NCBI GenBank assembly: GCA_016165875.1
Contig: JABBOT010000014.1
Location: 2,955,713 to 3,019,712, forward strand
Origin: Acanthopleura granulata
Taxonomy: Eukaryota; Mollusca; Polyplacophora; Chitonida; Chitonidae
Direction of reading: 5' to 3'
Length of the DNA: 64,000 bases
Shown: positions 48,429 to 60,400 of the stretch, piece by piece
How the letters are laid out: each line of letters starts with the position of its first letter
Position numbering within the stretch: position 1 is the first letter of the stretch
Made by a program: the position numbers and the translations under genes
The notes under the pieces: model-generated
Told to the model about the DNA's origin: nothing
Seen by the model: the letters and a program-made list of their open reading frames with translations, nothing else
Database searches by the model: none

Positions 48429-51400
48429 CTGAAACATACAGACATTAAGATAGTTGGACGCCATGACCTTAGATCGATTCCACAAAGCAAGTGTTTACTT
48501 GGCGGCAAATTTGAAATTCAGCATGAACGGTAAATGTTTTATCGTTTGATTTAAAATTGGAAACTCATAATAAGTATTATACAAAGATAATTCTGTTACG
48601 AGCCCAGTACTTAAAATATTGTATTATATATTTTTTTATTTTTTTGCGTTAAATCGGTCAGTGTCTGACCTATATTTTCCCTCGGTGTACGTTATAGCCT
48701 GCACTGGATTTCAATTCTATATTTACATGTACTAACTTGCCTGTGGAAACCGGAATATTCCAACAGTAATACACTATATATTTTAGTAATTATCTGTATT
48801 GTTTTTGAATATCTTGCGCAGTTGTACTATTTGTCTATTTTATTTAAATATACGTATTAAGCCTTCCCAAGCGTCTTCGTCTTCTTGGTTTGATCTTGTG
48901 TAAGGTCTATTGCTGTTTGAGAGTTGAACAAGCCATTTGTTTATCACTTTTACTCCCCGATAGGGGTACCTTTACACTTGCTCAATTCAAACATATAAAA
49001 GACTCCGGCCGAAGGTGTGAACGTCCTCCAGCAACCTGCGAATGGTGTTGGGTCTCACCCGGGCTCTGTCCGGTTTTTTCCCATGCAAAATAATGCTGGT
49101 CATAGTCGTGTAAGTGAAATATCCTTGAGTGTGACCTAAAACACCGATCAAATAAATAAATAAATGTATAAAAGAATAGTGCAATCAAGCTTCCAAGAAG
49201 CAGTAAGTGCTCCACGACTCCTTGACGCACAACCATACTGTACAAAGTGTATTTTTGTGCTTTTATCTATCACAATTTCTTTAAATGAGTATCACATTTG
49301 AGTATCACATTGTTTTCAAGTTATCATGTACATGTAGTCTATTAAATGTGATGACAACACAGTACTTCGATGTATTTATCCATTTAATTATTGGACTGAT
49401 GTTTTACGCCGTACTCAAAAATATTCCACACATATGCGATGACGGCCGGCATTATGTGGGAGGAAAACTTTTGAGTATTTCTAGATGAGTGACTTTCAAT
49501 AAATTGCATTTAACATCGGTGAAATTTTAGTTTACCTAATTCTGCTAAAGGTTGCTCCTGAAACACCCACTTTAAAAGTTACAGAATAACACTGTAACTG
49601 AGGTAAACTGATAAGCAGCCGGATTTTACCAGCTCCGCGTAACCGTTTGCTGGGCTGCCACACTGTCGTCGCCGCTCTGGTTTTACTCTCTACATCTCTA
49701 TATACAGTTCTTTATATTGTGCAATAAAATAACTGTAGGACTTGCACGTGGATTTGTTTGTCTAAACGTCTCAGTTGCCAGATTTTCGATTCATTTCGAT
49801 TGATTGACCATTCAGCTGTCTTTACTCATCGATGGTGAAGAGCGTATTGTCTACGATAAGAACGACGGCTTATACCACGGAGATAGCGATCCCCGAAGAA
49901 CTGTCGAAACAGTATTGTTACCTCATCGTCATTTTCAATCGTTCTTCCACATCGGCATTTGGCCAGGATTTTGTCAGGCAAACAACAGAACAGACGGTCA
50001 AAAATCGGGATCAGGTATTTCTTGTCCAACTCATCCGGTTTCATCGGGCCTGAAATTTAAATATTACGCCAAATTATTAAAATTACAATGGGGGCCTCCG
50101 TGGCTCAGTTGGTTAGCGCGCTAGCGCAGCCTAATAACCCAGGAGCCTCACGCCAATGCTGTCGCCGTGAGTTCAAGTCCAGCTCATGCTGACTTCCTGT
50201 CCGACCGTACTTGGGAAGATCTGCCAGCATCATGGTCTTGGGTTTCCATCCGGGCTCTGTCCGGCTTCCTCCTACCATAATGCTGGCCGGTGTCGTATAA
50301 AGTGAAATATTCTTGAGTACGGCGTAAAGTACTGTGAAATAAAAGACCAGTGGTAACATTAATCAAAGGGAAAAACACATGTACTTCGTATAGTTGTATT
50401 TAAATTTCAATCGATTTTTAGACTACCAGGACGTCACAGGATGAACACAAGGCAACCATCAAACTTGCCTTACAATGCAAACACGCACAGAGGTAGCTGA
50501 TTTTCTACACATAAGGCGTTTGAGTCGGATTAATAGGTATCCCTTTACCCGAAACCAATTCCAGCCCAGACGGTGTAGACTGCTGCACCAAAAAATCTTC
50601 CGTTAGGTCCGTTATTTGAGGGATGACCGATTGCCTTTCCGTTTATCTGACGGATTACAACCCGTTCCTGGTGACGAATTAATCCAATCAATCCTGCAGA
50701 TCAACAGATATGCAATCCGTCATCCCTCAAATTACGGATTTCACGGAAGATTTTTTGGAGGTCTTCATTCGATCCCGGCCTTGCGATAACATTTTGTGAG
50801 CAAACTGGTAACTATTAACCCATGCGTGGGAAGAGAACCATAGTCAATTCCTGTGAAACCGAGTTGCCACTACTTGGGGATATAGGTACCACATAGGAAC
50901 CGACTCGTGGTTCAATCTTACCTGTAGCGAAACTGACAGCTAGACCCAGGATAACGCAGGTGGCGACACCAATGGAGGAAAACCACATGTAAGACACCGT
51001 GTAGAGATGAGCGATTCCCGAGCTGGAAAGAAGACAAGGAACTCTTGCATGCGTGTTTTGGCGTTACTACATCGCAAACAAGACCTACTCTACTCATCCT
51101 AAAGAGGACATACACTAATAATCCTTATACGGGAATACCCTGCTGTATTATAAAGAGGAAATGCTCCACTGTATCGTAAAGAGGACATACCTTAGAGCGC
51201 CCTAAAGAGAATATACCTTGCAGCGCCCTAAATAGGATATACCTTACAGCGCCCTAAGGAGGACATATCTTACGGCGCCCTAAAGAGAATATACCTTACA
51301 GCGCCCTAAATAGGATATACCTTACGGCGCCCTAAAGAGGATATACCTTACAGCGCCCTAAAGAGAACATACCTTACAGCGACGTAAAGGTCGTATACCC

Positions 51401-54400
51401 AGATGTATCCTAAAGAGGAAATACCTTACTGCCGACTAAATAGGGTCTACCCTACTGCATCCTAAAGAGGGCATACCCTACTGCATCCTAAATAGAGCCT
51501 CGCCTACTGCATCATAAATAGGACCTACCCTACTGCGCCCTAAAGAGGAAATACCCTACTGAACCATAAAGTAGAACCTAGACTACTATACCCTAAAATA
51601 GGACTTACCATGCAGTCTTACCCTCCTAACCCTGCAGTCTTACCCTCCTAACAGTAAGAGGGAAATGTTTCTGAGAACAACTTAAAACACAGACGAAGTG
51701 AACAAACAATGGAAAGATAAATTTTGCTAGTGATTTTGTCTTTAAAATAAAAACCGAGGGAGGCATAGCTATAACCTGAAGATAACGTTAATTAATTAAT
51801 TCCCTCGACAAACAACATGATAATACTTCCCTGATTAATGTCTGTATGTGCTGTATGTGCGCTGAGAATCTTTGAGCTGTCTCAATAAATACAGGATCTA
51901 AAGGCGAATTTACCATATTTGGCACATTTACGTCTGTATGCTATATAATGCATACACAAAGCATTGGTGTCTAGGATAAATGTATAGATGTTGTCAGTAT
52001 GCTGCCCAAGTTTGGCGTCCTGATCACGAATCTGGTCTTATTTTTTCCTTATTTTTTGCCGCAAATTACCATGAAACTGCGAAAGGGCTGAATTTCTAAC
52101 ATATTTGCAGGTAACGTGAATGGATACTGTTACAGAAGTAAACCTGAAAATATTCAACGAGTTCAAAGAGCTACACATCTAATGCACATGTGCCGATTTA
52201 ACGAAAGAAACCTTACAGCCAAGCACATACAGGCCCCACTGGCTTGAACCCCGGCATCGCTGTCCCTGACAGCTATATTTGTTTTTCACCATTTTTTCTA
52301 ATGCTTAAAATGGAAAAAAAAATCCAGGTGCTACGATGAACTTTTTGAACCACATTGAACAGGTTGAAGCACGGTGACGTCACAGACTCTTTTTTTTTTT
52401 ACAGCTAAACATGATGTAACTGTTATATTTCCACATTAAATACAAATTCAGGTTTGTAATACATACACAGTTCTGGTGTTTTAGGCGTTAAAAAAACTAT
52501 GTCTGGAATTTTGTTACCTTCGTATTCAATGCGTAGTGCGTTTCACTTCTACGATCATATTCGTTGTCAGCATAATTTTGGGTTTTATCTTGTCACAATG
52601 AAAAGGGAATAAAACATAAAATTAAATCAACCAAATATGTATACATGTATCTAAAAAATAAACACAATGCAACTTACATTTCGGTCACGGTCGTTGGGTT
52701 TGGAGTGGTGAGATTCGCAGGACACGTGTCCGTGGGGCCGGGGAGGGTGTGGCTCTCGGGGTCAAGGCTATAGGAGCCGATGCTAATCCACATGGGGAAG
52801 GAGAGCCCGACGACTCCGCCAACGACGGCACCCTGAGAGACGGGACACACGTAGTGGTGTGACTATGCAGTAAGTATGGGATCGATTTCAACGTTTTTCA
52901 GTACAACCAAACTTCAGCATGCATTAAGCAGAAATTTTATTTTGTCTTCAGGTTTGGAATGACCCATGTGACAACTTTCAGGATATATATCTCTAAAGAC
53001 GGGCGCAGACGGACACCTTGAGCAACTGGACACCGGAGCCCCAGTGGCCAGTAAATAAAAAAATCCCAAACCTTTTTTACCCGCATAAAACCAGCCCGCG
53101 ATATGTGAACAAAGTCCTCTTTTGGTAAAAAAACTGTATTTTCCAAGAGGACCGCCGTTTTGATTCCAGTCACAGTACATTCATGTTTTCACTAATTGGT
53201 GAGAGTGGCTTTAGATCGAAATATCCAAATAGCTTTGAGTAAACGTTTCAGACAATGATCGCTGATTCTGAGTTACATCTACCACTTCATATTTTAAATA
53301 TACAACAATATACACTCAGACATATTATGTATTTAGGATCTACAACGAAACGTCACAGGCAATTAAGTTGTTATCCATAAGTAATATACCTTCTAAGTTA
53401 GTGTCTCTAGCTCCTAAATGATTCTGAGAGAAACTATAGTGAGACACATGTGGACTGAGCATTCCAGGAAAAAATAATCCCGGTTTCAAATTACCATTTT
53501 GTATTTCATATTCGGAACAACACACCCAGATATAATTTTGCCAAATGTTTCAGTTAATGTTGTCGGTAATCAATCATCATTTAGAATTTCAGGCACATTT
53601 GTTACAATGTGAAACTGTTTGACTCAACCTTCCAATTTGCCCACGGAAAGAATCCTCCGAGGATAAACAGCCCCAGCAGAGGCCCTGATGCTGAGCCGGT
53701 GAACGATGCCGATGCCTACAATGTAAACGATAAGTGAATGTAGACAATAACGCATATATATATATGGGTGGAGGTAACTGGAGAGAATGGGGTAAACCAC
53801 CGACCTTCAGAAGGTTACTGACAAACTTTTCCATGAGTCACTTATAGATGCACACCATATTAATGGCAAAGAGGTCTGGAGCGAAGGATAGACTGTGGTA
53901 ACAGCCACTCGACCATCGCCGAAAACTTAATCTCAAAAAGGACCCACGGGCAGTGAGAGCTTGGAAAGTCTACAAGTTCCCTGTCTCCAAAAAACATCTC
54001 TACTATGCATACAGGTGTAAAAATGCAGTAAGCTATGATTATGATGGTAGGCCTATAACATTCAGTGTCTAATTACAGGATTATTACATATTTCTTTGGA
54101 AGAACCTTCGAAGCTACTCTGCCTCAAAACCCATCATTTCAAAAATGGTTGGAATGTTGGCATACATTTTCGATAACTACACCCATTAATGATAATTAAC
54201 ATCATACCTATGTCTTAACCGTACATGGTGAAAATTATTATCTATGAGGCCCCCCGAAGGTAATGTCAATGTAGGTATCTTCCCAACTGGAGTAGCAGTT
54301 TAATTATTGCATCACCTGAAGTTAATTCATGATGCATATGCAAAATATGTAAGTGGGAGGGTCTACCAAGAATTTCAGCCTGCGGATGGTCGAGAGTTTC

Positions 54401-57400
54401 CCCCGGGCTCTGCCCGTTTTCCTCCCACCATATTGCTTGCCGCCGTCGTATAAGTGAAACATTCTTAAGTACGGCGTAAAACACCAATGAAATAAATAAA
54501 CAAATGCAAATTATAACCTATTTCAGATTCTAGTACTTTTTCCTTTCCGTTGTTGGTCAAATGAATACATCATTTTCAATGTACCATGCTGACATCATTA
54601 CTGTACATTCTCAGTCAATCGAAGGCAATTCAACACCATCCACAAACCGATGTAAATACAGAAATCATCAATACGACCAAAATCAAAATAAGGCAACATG
54701 GTTACCTGTATAACTGTGCCGCCCAGACTTCTGGCCATGAAGGACATGGCGATTCCTATAACGCCAAATCCAGCAACTGAAAACCATGTAATGCATAGGT
54801 AATTATTTGACCGATGTTTACAGTCTTCCTCAGAAGAATGTTTACCTGAAAGCACCTGTGTGTCGGTGGGCCGATTCGTCGCTCGCTTAAATGAACCAAA
54901 AGCCAGGCACTAAATTTGAGTTGATTCCCAAAGACATTTTCCAGCAGTCTTCAAAAATGTCAAAAACATTCCTTCAGCGCTGATCGACAGATTAAATAGC
55001 AGATGATCGCCGTTAGCAAACCTCTCATTTGGAGACGGCATTTTGCCATGTCAGCCCTATAGAGTGACGTAACATATTATCGCAGCTCTCCTGCTGCGTC
55101 AGTGATAAACAACGTCGAGAACACGGTTCCAAAATTACAGGCTTAGTGTTTACGTGATCTCGAATATTACTTTGACAGAGGCAAATAGAAACAAACAGAA
55201 ACTAAAGATTTTCCGCTCTGTTCCGTTTTTAAACGGTAGAAGTTTCTTTGAATTCGACACTGTCCATTCGAACCTCTCGGGCACTTTTCTTTTCGTAGTT
55301 TCGTATCTGCCTGCATGGGTGTCAGCATTCGCTGGCTGTAGATATCTGGAAATATCCCGAACACAGCAGAGCATTTGGAATAGACTCATACCTGAAGGCA
55401 TTCCCTTTCTAAATCTAATTTTCTTACGGGGTAAGGAATAATTGTGCAACGAAATCTTCTCATTCTCAGGCATGGACTGCCGCGAGGTACTTTCATGCGA
55501 ACTTATCCGGATAAAATAACAGCAGGCCTTTGTCCAACACGAAGCTTAATTCCAAATAAATCTATGACTATCATCTTGGGCCAGAATGCTTCAATTTTAC
55601 ACCTAAATAACGCCAAATACTGATTTATTGCTCCAGTGTCTGTTTATTCACAAAAGGAATCTCACAATAACAGTTAAGAGCAATGCCACGACAACTCCAG
55701 TGTGTAGGTGATGTTTTCAAGTCTACTGATTCGACAAGTCCTTCACGGCCTCTACAACGGATACTACGAGGGAACTGTGCGTTAATACCATGCATATACC
55801 CAATGTTTAATTCCATCTACTCTGCTTTTAAAACTTGACTTAATTTTTAAAATATTTTTCTGTGAAACAAGTCGCTTACGTGTGTTTTTCTATATGTGTA
55901 TATAGAGGCAGTTTCTATGTTCACTTTAACCAGGGTCTTAAGTGCAATACGACGTCGAATTTGCACTCGTTTACCAACGCGAGATCCTTGGGTTTTACGT
56001 CGTACTTAACAATTTTTCGGTTATAAGACGACGAGGAGAAGAATGTATGTTTACTTTGTGTGTCTTCTTGTGGCAGGGTGCATCCATGCCGCCACACTGC
56101 TGCGGCCACTCGAATAGTGTGCCGATGACAACAGACATGACACCCCACCTGGTCACATTATACTGACACCGGGCCAACCACTCGCGTTTCCATGATCTAA
56201 CCTCGCAGTGCTGAGCGACAAGCGAAACAGTAGCAAGTAACAAGTTTTAAAATATGGCCACATCACTGATCACTGATCTCCCGAGCCCGAGGCGGAAGCT
56301 CTAATCACCGGACCACTGAGGTTTCCGTTTGTAAACCACCCCCTTTCACAGGTAACTGACAGACCACCTAACCGCAGCCGTACTAGCCAGAACTGGATTC
56401 GATCCAGTGTGAATGAAGGCGAAGAACCATATTCCTCTTACATGCTTCATTAAAGATTCGCTGTTAACATTCCATGATATTAAAGCAACAGTTTATGTGA
56501 AAATGGAAGTTTTACATGCACAGGTCGAAAAAAATCGGCGGAATAATAGCTATCATTTCATATCTAATTACCTAAACCTTTGGTAATGAGAGTTTGTTTC
56601 TTCATAGAGAAGTGTCCAAAACGAGGCTTGAGGAAATCTGTCCACGTGACCGTCGCAGCGGCGTTCAAAGAAGATGACATAGAGCTGAGGGCTCCGCTAA
56701 ACAGACAGGCCACAAACAGACCGGGTAGGCCCGGGTAACCAAGGACCTCCATCACAAAGTACGGGGCGATCTGGTGAAGAGAGAATGTGACTTAGAATTG
56801 AGAGCTCCGATAAACAAACAGGCCACAAAGAAACCGGGTAAGCCCAGGTATCAAAGTACCTCCAAACAAAATAGTTGACGAACTACGGACTTTCATTATT
56901 GGTATTTCTAACGGACACATTTGCGGCTGGATTGAAACTTGAAACGGAGGTGGGTCAGTTTAAGAAATATCCTGCAGTACGGCTAGTGGTCTTCAATATG
57001 ACTGCAATGTTGAATATTTACGCTCAGTGAAAAATAACAAGAGGACATGCCGTAGGGGTTCGATAAATCTCTGACAGATAACCTGCATGAGGCCAAATTA
57101 CAGTCAACACATTCGAAGTCTGAATTTTCCAATTGAGCAAACTCAACTCATCATGACCAGATCAGCCAAGCCATTAAAGACTCATCTAACTGTTTAGGTG
57201 ACTGAGAAGAGAAACCAAAGGACTCATCGGCTATTTATGAGTTAAGAAAAGGATAACACGAGTCTTCAGTGATCCAGCCGATATGGTCACATGATTCAAT
57301 TTTCTGAGTTGAACTAGTTCTTCTGGAAAACTCAGATTTTTGAGTCTGTTGAATCAATCTTTTCCCTCAGTGCAGTAGCAAATTCTTGATAGCGCCCGTG

Positions 57401-60400
57401 GTTTTGTCGCGGTGGCATCCAACCTGATCTCAATTATAGACTCAACTGCATGTCTCTGGGTTGCGAGTCAGTGTTAGTGTGGTATTTAATTCCGCTTAAC
57501 CGGAGGCGAGGGGCTGAATCCACAAGGGGCTTTGATGAACAACTGTATTCCAAGCGAGACTTGATACATGTATTCGACTTTAATCAAAGTTATTCAAGGC
57601 CTACGAGTCTGAAATGATATTTGAATTCTGCTGTAGTCTTTCATACTGGATGTCATGGCTAGAATATCCAATACCTTCAGTGTATCACTGACAACTGATG
57701 ATTGCTTCTCTCTTACATGCTGCTAGCTTTTGTACTATCCATATAATTATTTCTTACATACACCTTTGGAAACGGGTGTTTTAGTTTGTTTTGAAAATGG
57801 ATTTTGTGAGTATCCATTGGGAAAGCCGGTGTATGGTTTACAAGAGGTATATGATTATCGGGCTTGATGTTAGTCATCTTTATTGTGATCTCAAGCTTTC
57901 AGTGACCACCAAAATATCTCAGATCATAGTGCATGTATAGTTTTACCTTACCTGGTTGGAGTTTTGTATCTCACCAGAGTACAGAGGATCACAGCCTTTC
58001 TGGGCGTAGTAAGCGAAAATGACCACACCTGCGATGCATGTTAGGCTGACCATAAGTACGACGCCGATACAGTTCATGGCCAAAGATCTGGAGACAAAAC
58101 AATAGCGACTGTTTTCAGTTTCTTTTCGTGCTTTCGAACTAGGCACAAAAAGACATACATTTTGATAATAATTATAGAATTTTCCACGAAAACAAAAGCA
58201 GTCGTCGAATAGCCTTAATTTTAATTTGGAATACCAATGATATAACAGGATGAGATTCGCTTGTGATCATAAAAGCCTATAAGCAATGGTTGATAAACTA
58301 ATCTGTGCTGCAATATTACGTCACTCGTTCATGCCCAGTTTCACGGACTACAGAGTCCGGAGTGGCATGAGTAAACCATCGGACTTTGGCAAACAACTCA
58401 CGAACTTTCTGAAATGTTGCTCACAAATCTTCACCGGGTAAACCGAACTCAACGCTCCATGGGATAATTTGGGAGGGCAAAGAACTTCACCTATAGCCAC
58501 CTAAACGGCCCTTCGAACGTCATTCTCTCCTTATTGCCACCAACGTGCCTAACACAGCACGGACGAGAAGAATCTGGAAAATTCCCTGCAGGCGGGGATG
58601 TCTAGAAAATTCCCTGCAGGCGGGGATGTCTGGAAAATTCCCTGCAGGCCGAGAAAATCTGGAAAATTCCCTGCCGGCAGGGGAAATTTGAAAAATCTCC
58701 TACCCAATGGAGGGATTGAACCAACACCCTGTATTGTTTTCTTTTTTAAAGAAAGGGTTAAGATTTAATCGGTTGGTAGTAAGTTCTTTCAAAGATTCAC
58801 TGTATCATTCTTAAAACCGGAGGGCGCGGGCCAAATAAAAGAGAGGATATTAAAACAAATAAGGTAGATTATTTAAATGAATATAGTGAAATGCAGATAC
58901 ATACGATCAAATCATCCCGAGCAGGATTCTGGGACGGTACTCACATCTGAGCCTTCCTAACGGTGGGCAGTGTGGAATAACGCTGGACACTGGCCTGGCT
59001 GATGGCGAAAGTGGACATGGACCCCACGGTGCCGCCCACGAACAAGTTCCAGAAGGTGTGTCTGATTGTGGGATCTGGGTTAAAACTGAAAGATGAAAGA
59101 GGGATCATTAGAACGGGATAGTCTTATGAAATAATGATATCGGCAAACATAGACATTTCTTCGATTTGTTAAGTTTGATTGGTGCTTTACACCGCAGCGG
59201 TCAACATTACGGTGGGAGGAAACAGGAAAGGGACACGGTGAGAAACCAACGACCATCCGCAGGTCGCTAGCCAACCTTCCCAATCCCGGCCAAAGAGGAA
59301 GCCAGCCTGAGCCGGACTTGAACTCACAGCCACCGCCTTGGTAAAGGGCTCCGGAGTCATGGCGCTGTGCTAGCGCGCTATAACTCAACAGTTTATTACG
59401 TTACGTTGTTACATACATGATCTGGAACGTGCAATAGCTTGTATTCTACTCAAGATCTTTCATTTGGTTATAATGTGTGGATGCCAAAGGAGAATATATA
59501 TTCATCATTAGAAACTGGGGTATAAACATCGATTTGTCGTTGAGCTGTTAGCTATTATAACATATGTATTTCAGCATATGTATGCCTTCAAAGAGATGAA
59601 CAATGCTAGTAATTGCAATCATGTTTAACGTTCAATGCAGGCTATTTATTAGTGATCAGTCAGATTAGTCAATTAGCTCTTCTCCCCGATTTATTTCTTT
59701 GTAAATCATGCAAGAAAAGCGCTTCTTTGACGTCTTTTCCTTAAATGTCGCTTGTGGAATTCTTTCGTTTAAATAGCGATGGTGTTTCCTCTGTGGTAGG
59801 CGCATGGTACCGCGTGGAAGGTGTTTACATGGTTATGTGCGGTGCGGCTATGCCTCGGCTCTCGGCGGATACCGCACGGTGACTGTGCGTCTGATTTGGA
59901 CAGGCACATGGTTTAAAACCCAGTGGTTGTGCGAGTGAAACTATGTAAGTCAGTTCCCCGCAGTAACAGTGAAGTGTGAGCGGAGGACGTTTTGATGCGT
60001 ACCCTATAAGCAGATCTACCTGGGAAATTTTATCCGATCCCAGTCTTCATTTAACCGCCACACTTCCCCAAACCCTCCCACAGATATGGTTCCCTAAGAA
60101 GTAAAAACAAAATATTTACTTATTCATTTATTAGACAGCTACCATTCACTATTCAGAAGAGTCTAGAAGGAACTACGACACAAAGAACGCGGCAAACTTC
60201 CTCATATAAAGCCCCAGCAAAGGGGCCAGCATGAACTGGATTTGAACATGCGGTTACATGTAAGTAATATTGATTATAGCCGAACTTTCAATTTCTCTTC
60301 TGTAATGGTCAAACGGACAGTGCTGAATTCTTATCAGAAGGATGCATTTTAAAACTATAACCAGTATTTAAACATTTTACTATGTAATAAAGTAGTTATT

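Larger units (their letters stand above)
48429..49921 (-). other. Transporter 2 intron 14
   Basis: 1.5 kb with a forward SINE (49018-49166), a reverse SINE (49370-49468) and a segment near 49662-49730 that is also found near 29735. Otherwise nothing recognised. Confidence 0.65.

Noticed and set aside
55150..55473. ~100-codon frames on both strands in transporter 2 intron 9
   Set aside because: No family resemblance, mutual shadows, and no sign of a separate promoter or splice sites.
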